Below, piece after piece: positions 33,985 through 42,592 of a stretch of 64,000 bases of DNA. A model generated the notes under the pieces. It was not told the DNA's origin. It saw only the letters and a list, made by a program, of their open reading frames with translations, and ran no database searches. Within the stretch, counting starts at the first letter, position 1, and the number at the start of each line of letters is the position of its first letter. The DNA is from Kibdelosporangium banguiense (GTDB taxonomy: Bacteria; Actinomycetota; Actinomycetes; Mycobacteriales; Pseudonocardiaceae): NCBI RefSeq assembly GCF_017876405.1, contig NZ_JAGINW010000001.1, forward strand, positions 6,771,203 to 6,835,202. Reading direction: 5' to 3'. Position numbers and translations under genes: made by a program.

Positions 33985-35024
33985 ACCTGTGCCTCGGCCG
34001 GGGTGCCGGCGGCCATCTTGGCGAGAATGCGACGCGCCGCCAGGCCGCCGGTGTCGATGTTGATCGACAGCTCCTGGTAGCCCTCGGGCTCGGCCTGGAT
34101 CACCTGTTCCAGGATGTCCAGCGCGGTGACGTCCTGCAGGACCACAGTCCGGTTGCTCTCCCGCAGGAAGTCCGACACCTCCTGGTCCTCAAGGGCGAAA
34201 TCCCTTGCCACAGCCCAGAAGTCGTGCGTGCTGTGCTCGGTCTCCGGGGTGATGGCGTAGACCACCTCGACGTGGAAGCCGTCCGGGTCCGAACCGTCCT
34301 CATTGGGCAGCACGCCGACCGGGGCGACCCGGCTGTGCAGCAGGTACAGGCACGGCGGGTGGTACTCGATGTCCTGCCAGCGCACGATCCGGCCCTGGAT
34401 GCCGGTCGAGTTGGCGTAGAACGGCGGGCACGCGGCGTCGGCCATGTGCCGGCTGACATAGATGATCTTCTTGTCCTCGTCGACCTCGGTCGTGATCGGA
34501 GTCCCGGCCACCTCGGGCGACCCGATGTAACCGCCATGCAGGTACGTCTCATGCGAGAGGTCCAGCAGGTTGTCCACCAGCAGTTCGTAGCGCGCGGCCA
34601 GCGGTTCCATCCCGCACACCGTGGTGTACGCCGGATCGGTCAGCCACGGCGCCCGCGGAATGAGCGACTCGTCTGCGCGGTCGCGGTCACCGATCCATAC
34701 CCACACAAAGGAATCGCGTTCGACAACCGGGTAGGACGCGACTCGCGCGGTGCGAGGAATCCGTGTCTGGCCGGGGACGGACACACACGTGCCGGTGGTG
34801 TCGTAGGTGAAGCCGTGGTAACCGCAGACGATCGTGTCGCCTTCACGCCTGCTCTCCGACAACGGATAACGCCGGTGCACACAGCGATCGGCCAGCGCCA
34901 CGACAGCACCCGCCTCGCTGCGGAAGAACACCAGGGGCTCACTCAGGATCGTCCGGGCGAACAGGTCCTGCCCGATCTCATGGCTGTATGCGGCGACATA
35001 CCACTGGTTGCGTACGAACGTCAT
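33981..35024 (-). CDS. Rieske non-heme iron oxygenase (VanA-like)
   Basis: A 347-residue oxygenase alpha subunit. The Rieske 2Fe-2S cluster is bound by Cys48/His50 (DRCVHRR) and Cys67/His70 (VCGYHGF). The mononuclear iron site is in NLLDLSHETYLHGG. Length and lack of a beta subunit resemble vanillate O-demethylase and related aryl-ether or aromatic-acid monooxygenases. The reductase lies downstream; an AMP-forming ligase lies across the divergent promoter. The exact substrate (methoxyaromatic, terpenoid or other) is unknown. Confidence 0.92.
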   Translation of the reverse strand: MTFVRNQWYVAAYSHEIGQDLFARTILSEPLVFFRSEAGAVVALADRCVHRRYPLSESRREGDTIVCGYHGFTYDTTGTCVSVPGQTRIPRTARVASYPVVERDSFVWVWIGDRDRADESLIPRAPWLTDPAYTTVCGMEPLAARYELLVDNLLDLSHETYLHGGYIGSPEVAGTPITTEVDEDKKIIYVSRHMADAACPPFYANSTGIQGRIVRWQDIEYHPPCLYLLHSRVAPVGVLPNEDGSDPDGFHVEVVYAITPETEHSTHDFWAVARDFALEDQEVSDFLRESNRTVVLQDVTALDILEQVIQAEPEGYQELSINIDTGGLAARRILAKMAAGTPAEAQV

Positions 35025-35131
35025 GATGCGGATGCCTCCGAGGTGGTGGGGAAAGGCTGCGCTGGGGAAAACGATCGGTCAGCGCGTACACCCGGAGAAA
35101 GGCTGTTTTCAACAGTTGAAAGACGACTTCG

Positions 35132-35815
35132 CTACTGGGCCAGCACGGAGATGCCGTCGAGAAGGCGGTCGAGCGCGAACTCGAACCGGCTGTCCAGATC
35201 GGGCGCGGTGAGGTCACCGGCGAGCGCGACGGTGTGCGGGAACTCCTCGGCATCAAGCGCGGCCATCCTGCTTCCCAGATCGTCCAAATAGGATCGTGCG
35301 GACTGTCCGGCGGCCACCGAGGCGGACAGCGGCGCCTGCTCACCGCCGACGAATCCCGAAATGAACGTTGTCAGCAAGAACAAGGCATACGAGGCATCAC
35401 GGCCGGAAAATCCGGCGCCACGCAACACTCCAAGCATCGTTTCGACGCTGCGGAGCTGACCTGGCCCTGTGGAAAAACGCCCCAGCAGCAGCCGCGCCGA
35501 GTCGCGGTAGGCAAGCATGTGCCGCCGCATCGCGCGCATCATCGCGGCGAGGCTGCCGCGCCAGTCCTGGGGATCCACGTGCGTCGAGAGGTCGTACGCC
35601 GCGGCGATCGCGTCGGCGATGAGGTCGAGAAGCTCCTCCTTGTCACGCACGTGCCAGTACAGCGACGCGGCCCGCACGCCGATCCGATCGGCGACCCGGC
35701 TCATGGTGAGCCCGTCCAGCCCTTCGGCCTGCAGGGTGGCGAGCCCGGCGGCAACGATCACGTCGGCCTGCAGCTTCGGTTCGGCCGCCGGCGGGCGACC
35801 TCGGCGCGGAGGCAT
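35132..35815 (-). CDS. TetR-family regulator with TetR-class C-terminal domain
   Basis: A 227-residue regulator when started at ATG 35815, which is preceded by AAGGGG at good spacing; the ATG at 35830 has no ribosome binding site. The helix-turn-helix is LTMSRVADRIGVRAASLYWH, and the C-terminal domain resembles that of classical TetR. Its promoter region holds two abutting inverted repeats (35849-35886) shared with the divergent ligase gene, so it probably represses both itself and the ligase. The Rieske gene lies 107 bp downstream on the same strand and may be co-transcribed. Confidence 0.88.
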   Translation of the reverse strand: MPPRRGRPPAAEPKLQADVIVAAGLATLQAEGLDGLTMSRVADRIGVRAASLYWHVRDKEELLDLIADAIAAAYDLSTHVDPQDWRGSLAAMMRAMRRHMLAYRDSARLLLGRFSTGPGQLRSVETMLGVLRGAGFSGRDASYALFLLTTFISGFVGGEQAPLSASVAAGQSARSYLDDLGSRMAALDAEEFPHTVALAGDLTAPDLDSRFEFALDRLLDGISVLAQ

Positions 35816-35848
35816 GCGACCCCTTGTCATCGTGGCTGGTGCGGTCGT

Positions 35849-35886
35849 AATCTAACGCGTGTAGATTAATCTAACGACATTAGATT
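35849..35886. promoter_or_regulatory. Two abutting TetR-type inverted repeats
   Basis: AATCTA-n7-TAGATT (35849-35867) is directly followed by AATCTAA-n5-TTAGATT (35868-35886). Both are perfect inverted repeats centred 19 bp apart in the divergent promoter between the TetR and ligase genes. They very likely bind the adjacent TetR. Confidence 0.72.
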
Positions 35887-35903
35887 TACTGTGGGGAGCA
35901 GTG

Positions 35904-37328
35904 ATGGGTGCACCAGCCTGGTACGTCACCAGCGCGATCGGTCAGCTGGCGGCTCACGAGGACAAGATCGCCCTGGCATACCGTGGCGAGACTCGGACAT
36001 ACCGCGAGCTGTTGTCGGACGTCTACCGGACGGCACGAGCCTTGGAGCGCCAAGGCCTGGGCCGAGGTGACGGCATAGTGCTTGTTGCCGGAAACCGCCC
36101 TGAAGCGTTTGCCGTCCGGCTCGCGGCGTACCTGCTCGGGCTGCGCTTCACGTCAGTGATCCCAGACGCGGACAGCCTGCAGTACATCGTGGCCGACGCG
36201 CAGGCCAAGGCGACGATCACGGAGTCATCGCTCGACGGCCTGATGGACGCAGATGAGCATCCCTTGCAAGTGCGGGCTCAGGAGGGCGACATCGCCCGGA
36301 TTCAGTACACCGGGGGCACAACAGGCCGGCCCAAAGGAGTCCCGAGCACCTACGCGCAACTGGGCGCGTCGACGCGTGCCTGGGCCGGTGCTTCGGCCGA
36401 AATGCCAGAAGGAATGCGGTTCCTGCTTGCCACGCCGTTCGCGCACGGTTCGGGCGATGCCGCGTTGAACATGCTGCGATTCGGTGCGACTGTGGAAATC
36501 CTGGACGGCTTCGACCCCGCGGAACTCGTGGCCGCCGTCGAACGGGCCACGGCGGCCATCACGTACCTGTATCCGTCGTGGCTGTATCGCTTGCTTGATC
36601 ACGCGGACGCCGTCGGAGCGGACCTCAGTCCGTTGAAGTTCGTCAGCTACGGCAGTGCCCCGATTACTCCCACCCGGCTACGACAGGCACTGGCCCGGTT
36701 CGGGCCGAACCTCGTACAGACCTACGCGACTACCGAAGCGCCCGCCATCGCGATGTTGACCATGGCCGACCACGCGGCCGGGCTCACCGATCGCCCTGAA
36801 CTGCTGAGCTCGGTCGGTCGTCCGCTTCCTGGTGTCACCGTCACGATCAAGCGCGAGGACGGCACAGTGGCGCCGACAGGTGAGGTCGGCGAGGTGTGCG
36901 TGCAAAGCCCCTCGGCGATGGCCGGTTACTGGAACGGCACTGCCCTGGGCGAGGTGCACACCGGTGACCTCGGCCGGGTCGATGCCGACGGTTACCTCTA
37001 CCTGGTGGGCCGGTTGAAAGACATGATCATCGTCGATGGTCACAACCACTACGCCGGTCCGATCGAGGACGTGCTGACCAGGCATCCGGCGGTTCGCGAG
37101 GCAGCAGTCGTCGGCATTCCGGACGAGCGCACAGGCGAGGCCGTCCACGCTTTTGTCGTTCTCCGCTCGTCGTGCTCCATCGACGAGTTACATGCCAGTG
37201 CCGGGGCCGTTTCCATGACCATCAGCGTGGTCACCGAGCTTCCGATGACTCCGCTGGGCAAACCCGACAAGAACGCGCTTCGTCACCGCGCCAGCCAGGC
37301 GGTTTCCGGCGGCAGGGCCAGGCCTTGA
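35904..37328 (+). CDS. AMP-forming acyl/aryl-CoA ligase-like enzyme
   Basis: A 474-residue member of the ANL superfamily. Visible motifs are the P-loop YTGGTTGRPKG, the adenylation motif QTYATTEAP, TGDLGRVDADGYLYLVGR (A7-A8) and the C-terminal lysine motif PLGKPDKNAL. ATG 35904 is preferred to GTG 35901 because GGGGAG then has 5-nt spacing. It would activate a carboxylic acid as acyl-AMP and probably acyl-CoA; the Rieske operon next door suggests an aromatic or related acid. The last 46 bp overlap the converging LysR gene. Confidence 0.9.
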   Translation: MGAPAWYVTSAIGQLAAHEDKIALAYRGETRTYRELLSDVYRTARALERQGLGRGDGIVLVAGNRPEAFAVRLAAYLLGLRFTSVIPDADSLQYIVADAQAKATITESSLDGLMDADEHPLQVRAQEGDIARIQYTGGTTGRPKGVPSTYAQLGASTRAWAGASAEMPEGMRFLLATPFAHGSGDAALNMLRFGATVEILDGFDPAELVAAVERATAAITYLYPSWLYRLLDHADAVGADLSPLKFVSYGSAPITPTRLRQALARFGPNLVQTYATTEAPAIAMLTMADHAAGLTDRPELLSSVGRPLPGVTVTIKREDGTVAPTGEVGEVCVQSPSAMAGYWNGTALGEVHTGDLGRVDADGYLYLVGRLKDMIIVDGHNHYAGPIEDVLTRHPAVREAAVVGIPDERTGEAVHAFVVLRSSCSIDELHASAGAVSMTISVVTELPMTPLGKPDKNALRHRASQAVSGGRARP

Positions 37329-38227
37329 CGGCTGGCCTCGGTGATGGCGGTGCTGAACGCCGTGGCCGCTGGGGACAACGGCCGCTGCGGGATTCGGACA
37401 ACGGCGATCCGGCGCTCGGCGCGGGGAGTTCCCAGCGGACGGTGTGCCAATCCGGCGAACTTGGTCAGGGGAAGCACCAGGCCCGGCACGGCCGACACAC
37501 CCAGCCCGGCGGCGACCAGTCCCGCGACAGCGCTGATGTTGCGGGCCTCGATGGTGTTCCTGGGCTGGCTCCCGGACTCCGCGAACGCCAGATCGAGGTG
37601 CTGGCGGATGCTTGTCGTACGGTCGAAGGCGATGAACGCCTCACCGGCGAGATCCGCCCAAGCCACCTCGTCGGCCTGCTCGAAGGCGTGCCCCAGCGGG
37701 AAAACACAGCAGAACCGGTCGGTGGCCACCGCGGTGACGTCCAGATCGTCGATCGGGTCGGTGGCCGCCGAGACGACCGTGACCGCGAAGTCCACGACAC
37801 CCGCCCGGACCCGGTCGAGTACCTCGGTCGCGAGCGCGTCCTCTATGGACAGCTCGACCTCGGGATGTGCTTTCTGGTAGACGGATACGACCGCAGGCAA
37901 CAGGATCGCCGCCAGCGACGGCAGGGTGGCCACCCGGACCCGGCCGCGCTGACCGTCCAGGAAACCCGCGAAATGCCGGAGGTTCGCGTCGAAGGTCGCG
38001 AGCGTCGAGCGGGCGATCGCCACGAATTCACGCCCCTCGGCGGTGGGTTCGAGCCGCCGGGTGGTGCGTTTGAACAGCGCGACACCCAGCCTGCGCTCCA
38101 CCTCCAGGACTGACCGGCTGAGCGACGACTGGGCGTGCAGCAGTGCCTCGGCCGCCGCGGTGAAGCTGCCGGCGTCGTGCACCGCGACGATCACCCGTAA
38201 CTGCTGGACGGTCAGATCCATGCGCAT
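37283..38227 (-). CDS. LysR-family transcriptional regulator
   Basis: A 314-residue LysR protein with an N-terminal winged helix-turn-helix (FTAAAEALLHAQSSLSRSVLEVE) and a co-inducer-binding domain from about residue 90. It is divergent from the CitMHS transporter, 82 bp apart, so it very likely activates the transporter/AtuA operon in response to the imported organic acid. ATG 38227 and ATG 38221 are both possible starts. Confidence 0.9.
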   Translation of the reverse strand: MRMDLTVQQLRVIVAVHDAGSFTAAAEALLHAQSSLSRSVLEVERRLGVALFKRTTRRLEPTAEGREFVAIARSTLATFDANLRHFAGFLDGQRGRVRVATLPSLAAILLPAVVSVYQKAHPEVELSIEDALATEVLDRVRAGVVDFAVTVVSAATDPIDDLDVTAVATDRFCCVFPLGHAFEQADEVAWADLAGEAFIAFDRTTSIRQHLDLAFAESGSQPRNTIEARNISAVAGLVAAGLGVSAVPGLVLPLTKFAGLAHRPLGTPRAERRIAVVRIPQRPLSPAATAFSTAITEASRQGLALPPETAWLAR

Positions 38228-38309
38228 GACTCATCAATCTATCGAATACTGATGCTTGATCGCGATAGCCATTCGCCGGAAGGTGGGGTGCACTCAAAGG
38301 AGGTCGACG

Positions 38310-39587
38310 ATGCTCGCCGTGAGTGGCTTCATCACCATCGCGCTGTTCCTGGCGGCCGTGCTGTCCAAACGGGTCTCCGTGCTGATCGCGCTGACCGCGC
38401 TGCCGGTCGTGGTGGCGCTGGTGACCGGCTTCGGCGGCCGGCTGGGCCCGCTGATCGGCGACGGCCTGGTCAAAGTCGCCCCGGTGGCCATCATGATCAC
38501 GTTCGCCGTCCTGTACTTCAGCCTGATGGTCGACGCGCGCCTGTTCGATCCCGCGGTGACGCGGGTGTTGCGCTGGGCCAAAGGCGATCCGCTCAAGATC
38601 ACGGTCGGCACGGCGGTGCTCACGCTGCTGGTCGCGTTGGACGGCGACGGCGCCTCGACGTTCCTGATCACGGTTTCGGCGTTGCTGCCGATCTACCGCA
38701 AGCTGGGCATGCGCCCGCTGGTGCTCGCCGGGGTGGTCTGTCTTGGCGCGGGTGTGATGAACATGGTGCCGTGGGGCGGGCCGACCGCGCGGGCGATGGC
38801 GGCGCTGAAACTAGGCAGTTCCGACGTGTTCGTGCCCGCCATTCCCGCGATGGCGGCTGGAATCGTGTGGGTGCTCGTCGCGGCGTACCTGATTGGACGG
38901 TCCGAGCGCAAGCGGCTCGGAGTGGTGGAGCTGGAAGTCGCCGAGCCGGAGTCACGTACCCGGATCGAGAGCATCCGTTTCTGGTTCAACGTGGTGTTCA
39001 CGCTCGCGCTCGTTGTGGTGCTGCTCGCGCAGCTGGCCAAGCTCGAGGTCGTCTTCGTTGTCGCGTTCGTCGTCGCGGTGATCGTCAACCGTCCGAAGTG
39101 GAGCCAGCAGCAGGAGTTGTTCGAACGGCACGGCAACAACGTCGTCCTGGTCACCACGATGATCTTCGCGGCCGGGGTGTTCACCGGGATCCTCGGTGGC
39201 ACCGGCATGATCGGGGCGATGGCCCGCAGTCTGGCCGGCGTCATCCCGGACGGCGCGGGCGGGATCCTGCCGGTCGTGGTGGCGATCACGAGCATGCCGC
39301 TGAGTCTCGTGTTCACCCCGGACGCCTACTACTTCGGTGTGCTGCCAGTGCTCGCCGAGACGTCGGCGTCGTTCGGCGGAAGCGCGGCCGAGGTCGGCAC
39401 CGCCGCGATCCTCGGCCAGATGACCACCGGATTCCCGTTGAGCCCGCTGACCGCGTCGACGTTCATCCTGGTCGGGATGAGCGGGGTCGAGCTCGGCGCG
39501 CACCAGCGGTTCATCTTCAAATGGGCGTTCGGCACGACCATCGTGATGACGGTCGTCGCGCTGGCCACAGGCGCGATCTCGTTCTAG
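38310..39587 (+). CDS. CitMHS-family citrate/tricarboxylate transporter
   Basis: A 425-residue membrane protein with about 11-12 hydrophobic segments, matching the citrate-Mg2+:H+ (CitMHS) family in length and in motifs such as ALDGDGASTFLI and NMVPWGGPTARA. ATG 38310 follows AAAGGAGG with ideal spacing; an upstream in-frame ATG at 38256 lacks a site. It should import citrate or a related di/tricarboxylate, possibly as a metal complex. AtuA follows after 15 nt. Confidence 0.9.
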   Translation: MLAVSGFITIALFLAAVLSKRVSVLIALTALPVVVALVTGFGGRLGPLIGDGLVKVAPVAIMITFAVLYFSLMVDARLFDPAVTRVLRWAKGDPLKITVGTAVLTLLVALDGDGASTFLITVSALLPIYRKLGMRPLVLAGVVCLGAGVMNMVPWGGPTARAMAALKLGSSDVFVPAIPAMAAGIVWVLVAAYLIGRSERKRLGVVELEVAEPESRTRIESIRFWFNVVFTLALVVVLLAQLAKLEVVFVVAFVVAVIVNRPKWSQQQELFERHGNNVVLVTTMIFAAGVFTGILGGTGMIGAMARSLAGVIPDGAGGILPVVVAITSMPLSLVFTPDAYYFGVLPVLAETSASFGGSAAEVGTAAILGQMTTGFPLSPLTASTFILVGMSGVELGAHQRFIFKWAFGTTIVMTVVALATGAISF

Positions 39588-39602
39588 TGCAGGGAGGAAA
39601 GA

Positions 39603-40892
39603 GTGCGGACCAGCAGGATCGGCTGTGGAGCGGGGTTCTCGGGCGACCGGATCGAGCCGGCCGAGGACTTACTGCGCCGCGGCGGGCTCGCCGATCTGGT
39701 GCTGGAGTGCCTGGGGGAACGCACGATCGCGCTCGCCCACCAGCGTCGGCTCGCCGATCCGGGCACCGGCTACGACCGCAGGCTGCCGTCCCGGTTCGAG
39801 CGTCTGCTGCCGCTGGCCGTTGACCACGGCGTGCGGGTTCTGACCAATATGGGCGCGGCAAATCCACTGGCTGCCGGTCGCGTCACCAGGGCGTTGCTGG
39901 ATCGGATCGGCTCGTCGGCCAAGGTCGGGGTGGTCACCGGGGACGACGTGCTCGCCGAACTCGATCTGGACGCACTGGCTTGGGAAACCGGCCTCCCGTT
40001 GCGTGCGCACGGCGAGATCGTCTCGGCCAACGCGTACCTGGGCGCGGACGCGATCTGGCCGGTGCTGGAGGCGGACGCGGACGTCGTCATCACCGGGCGG
40101 GTCGCCGACCCCTCGCTGTTCCTCGCACCGCTCGCGCACCGGCTGGGCTGGGATCTCGACGATGCTCAGGCCGCCGCCGCGGGCACCCTCGTCGGGCACC
40201 TGCTGGAGTGCGCCGGGCAGCTCACCGGCGGCTACTTCGCAGATCCCGGCTACCAGGACGTACCCGGCCTGGCGGATCTTGGCTTTCCGTTCGCCGACGT
40301 GGCCGCGGACGGGTCGGCGGAACTCGGGAAGCTGCCCGATACCGGCGGTTTGCTGTCGCGTGCGACCGTGCGGGAGCAGTTGCTGTACGAGATCACCGAT
40401 CCGGCCGCTTACCGGACGCCTGACGTGCTGCTCGACGTGCGTGGGGTCACTGTCGACGAGCATCCCGGGGGAGTGCGGGTCGCTGGTGCGCTCGGCAAAC
40501 CGAGGCCGGACGAGCTCAAGGTGAGCGTCGGCTACCGGGCGGGGGAGAAGGTCGAGGCCGAGATCTCCTACGTGGGCCCGAACGCGGCTCGGCGTGCCGC
40601 GCTTGCCGGTGAGATCGTCAGCGCCCGGCTCGCCGGTGTGCCGATGCGTGCAGAGGTTCGCGGCGGCGAGACCGACTCCCGGCTCCGGGTGGCCGCGATC
40701 AGCCGGGACAGCGAGTTGCTCACGCGGGTCGGCGATGAGGTCGAATCGTTGTACACCAACGGTCCTGCCGGTGGCGGCGGGGTCAGGGTGCACATCGGTG
40801 AGGTGATCGGGATCGTTTCGGCGCTGATCCCCCGGGAGCGGGTGCGTCCCGCCGTCACGCTGTTGGAGGCCGGACATGCCGTTGCTCCATGA
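39603..40892 (+). CDS. AtuA-like (DUF1446) protein
   Basis: A 429-residue DUF1446 protein. Family members include AtuA, required for acyclic terpene (citronellol/geraniol) use in Pseudomonas, whose biochemical role is not established. Conserved features visible here are GAGFSGDRIEPAEDLL at the N-terminus and TGRVADPSLFLAPLAHRLGW in the middle. GTG 39603 is the start. It overlaps the AtuA C-terminal-like gene by 17 nt. With CitMHS and LysR the context points to catabolism of an imported acid rather than of a terpene. Confidence 0.85.
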   Translation: MRTSRIGCGAGFSGDRIEPAEDLLRRGGLADLVLECLGERTIALAHQRRLADPGTGYDRRLPSRFERLLPLAVDHGVRVLTNMGAANPLAAGRVTRALLDRIGSSAKVGVVTGDDVLAELDLDALAWETGLPLRAHGEIVSANAYLGADAIWPVLEADADVVITGRVADPSLFLAPLAHRLGWDLDDAQAAAAGTLVGHLLECAGQLTGGYFADPGYQDVPGLADLGFPFADVAADGSAELGKLPDTGGLLSRATVREQLLYEITDPAAYRTPDVLLDVRGVTVDEHPGGVRVAGALGKPRPDELKVSVGYRAGEKVEAEISYVGPNAARRAALAGEIVSARLAGVPMRAEVRGGETDSRLRVAAISRDSELLTRVGDEVESLYTNGPAGGGGVRVHIGEVIGIVSALIPRERVRPAVTLLEAGHAVAP

Positions 40893-41205
40893 GATCGCCC
40901 ACTGCCGGGCCGGGGACAAAGGGAATGTGGCCACGCTGTCAGTGTTTCCCTACGACGACCGGATGTATCCGTTGCTGCTGCGCGAGGTCACCGCACAACG
41001 AGTCCGTGAGCACTTGGCGGAGTTCGTTGCCGGAGACGTGATACGTCACGAACTGCCGAACCTGTCGGCGCTGCACTTCGTGTGCCACCAGGTGGTCGAC
41101 GGTGGCGTGACGACATCGCTCGCGCTGGACACACACGGCAAATCGCTGAGCTCCCGGCTGCTTTCGTTGCCTATCGACGGGACTGGGCGAAAAGCCAGTC
41201 GATGA
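40876..41205 (+). CDS. AtuA C-terminal-like small protein
   Basis: A 109-residue protein that resembles the domain fused to the C-terminus of AtuA in other bacteria (HEIAHCRAGDKGNVATLSVF, NLSALHFVCHQVVDGGVTTSL). Here it is a separate gene overlapping the DUF1446 gene by 17 nt, so the two probably form one complex. Its 3' end overlaps the converging hydrolase gene by 35 bp. Confidence 0.85.
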   Translation: MPLLHEIAHCRAGDKGNVATLSVFPYDDRMYPLLLREVTAQRVREHLAEFVAGDVIRHELPNLSALHFVCHQVVDGGVTTSLALDTHGKSLSSRLLSLPIDGTGRKASR

Positions 41206-42487
41206 CCACGTCGTTCTCGTAGGTCTGGGCCCACGCGAGGTGCGGGTTCACCGGCGTCGTCCCAGGCGAGTAGCTGGTGAACAGCACGTGGCTGCCCTTC
41301 GCCCGGGCTTCGCGCAGCAGTGCCCGCGACCGCGCCTCGAACTCCGCTTCCGGCAGGTTGTTGGCCCATTCGCCGCGGGTCACCTTCGCGCCGGCGGCCT
41401 CCAGGGCGTTCATCAGCGTCCACGTGCCCGGCTTGCCGAACCGGCCCTCCTTGTAGGGCACGACCTGGTCGTCGATCGAATGGTCCGCCCACAAGGGGAT
41501 GTGGGTGATCTTGTCTATTGTGGATGGATCGCCCCAGCCCGCGGTCGGGATGGCCGCGGCGAACTTGCCGGGGTGCTTGGGCAGCAGGTTGAGGATGCCG
41601 CGGCCGCCGGACGACAGGCCGACAAGGTAGATCCGGTCGGTGTCGACGGGGTACTTCGCGATGAACGTGTCGATGAGTCCGACGGTGGCTGCCTGGACGC
41701 GTGCGTCGGTCCAGTCGGTGCCATCAGGCCCTTCCATCGGGCGCGGCAACGGAACCTGTGGCGCCAGCACGAACGCCGGGTGCCTGCGCTGACGGTCCGG
41801 TTTGGCGAACGTGACCGCGATCCGGTTGCCCGTCAGCTGGGTCATGTTGTTGTCGGCGACCTCGCCACCGCCGTGCAGCGTGATGACAAGCGGATACCGG
41901 CCGGGGCCGGTGGGCTCATACAACCGGAAGTCGATCTCGAAGCCGGTGGAATCGGTGAACGAGCCCGCGCAGAAGTCGTCGACCACGGGGTTGATCATGC
42001 CGTCGTTGCGGATCGCGAACGGGCTCGCGGGCAGCTCCGGCAGGTCTGTCACCTGCCGGATCGCATACGCCCGATCGAGCGGAAGCGGGTCGGCGCCCGC
42101 GGCACGGGCGTTGGCGTCACGCGGATCCAACTCGATGATCAGATACTCGCCCGGACGGCCGCGATCGGAAACCTCGGCCGCGGTGTTCGTATAGGCCCGG
42201 GTCACGGTCCGGGACGCGGTCTCCCGGTTGATGGTCGCGGCGACCTGGAAAGCCGACGACGGGATTTGCCCACCGCGCAAGTCGATGCGGTGGGCGTACC
42301 GGATGGCGACCGCGATCACGCGCCAGTTGTCGCTCGGCATCACCGCGGTGATGAGATCGGCTCGGACGACCCGGTTGCGGCCGGATCGCTCTTCTTGCGT
42401 CGCGGCAACGGTTACCGTGCCGGCAACCGGCGTGGCGACCGCTCCTGCGGCCAGGGAGAGCGCTGCGCGTCTGCTGATCCGGCTCAT
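41171..42487 (-). CDS. Tat-exported alpha/beta hydrolase (esterase/peptidase-like)
   Basis: A 438-residue exported protein with a Tat signal (SRISRRAALSLAAGAVATPV). The C-terminal alpha/beta-hydrolase domain has the oxyanion segment ITLHGGGEV, the nucleophile elbow GLSSGGRG (Ser at about 290) and a late DDQVVP Asp. The style matches PHB-depolymerase/feruloyl-esterase-like or prolyl-oligopeptidase-like secreted hydrolases; a beta-rich domain fills the first 180 residues. It lies 105 bp downstream of the alcohol dehydrogenase, with an inverted repeat between them, so it may have its own promoter. Confidence 0.82.
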   Translation of the reverse strand: MSRISRRAALSLAAGAVATPVAGTVTVAATQEERSGRNRVVRADLITAVMPSDNWRVIAVAIRYAHRIDLRGGQIPSSAFQVAATINRETASRTVTRAYTNTAAEVSDRGRPGEYLIIELDPRDANARAAGADPLPLDRAYAIRQVTDLPELPASPFAIRNDGMINPVVDDFCAGSFTDSTGFEIDFRLYEPTGPGRYPLVITLHGGGEVADNNMTQLTGNRIAVTFAKPDRQRRHPAFVLAPQVPLPRPMEGPDGTDWTDARVQAATVGLIDTFIAKYPVDTDRIYLVGLSSGGRGILNLLPKHPGKFAAAIPTAGWGDPSTIDKITHIPLWADHSIDDQVVPYKEGRFGKPGTWTLMNALEAAGAKVTRGEWANNLPEAEFEARSRALLREARAKGSHVLFTSYSPGTTPVNPHLAWAQTYENDVVIDWLFAQSRR

Positions 42488-42554
42488 GAGCCCTCGTCTC
42501 GTCGTCGAGCGTGGTTCATCATGAGTGTGTCGGCGCGCGCTGTCCCCGGTCCAC

Positions 42555-42577
42555 CATCAATGTCCGATGCATTGATG
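42555..42577. promoter_or_regulatory. Inverted repeat upstream of the exported hydrolase
   Basis: CATCAATG-n7-CATTGATG is a perfect 8-bp inverted repeat, with a third half-site (CATTGAT) at 42587-42593. It lies about 70 bp upstream of the hydrolase start and may be a regulator binding site; the regulator is unknown. Confidence 0.45.
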
Positions 42578-42592
42578 CGTCAGGAGCATTGA

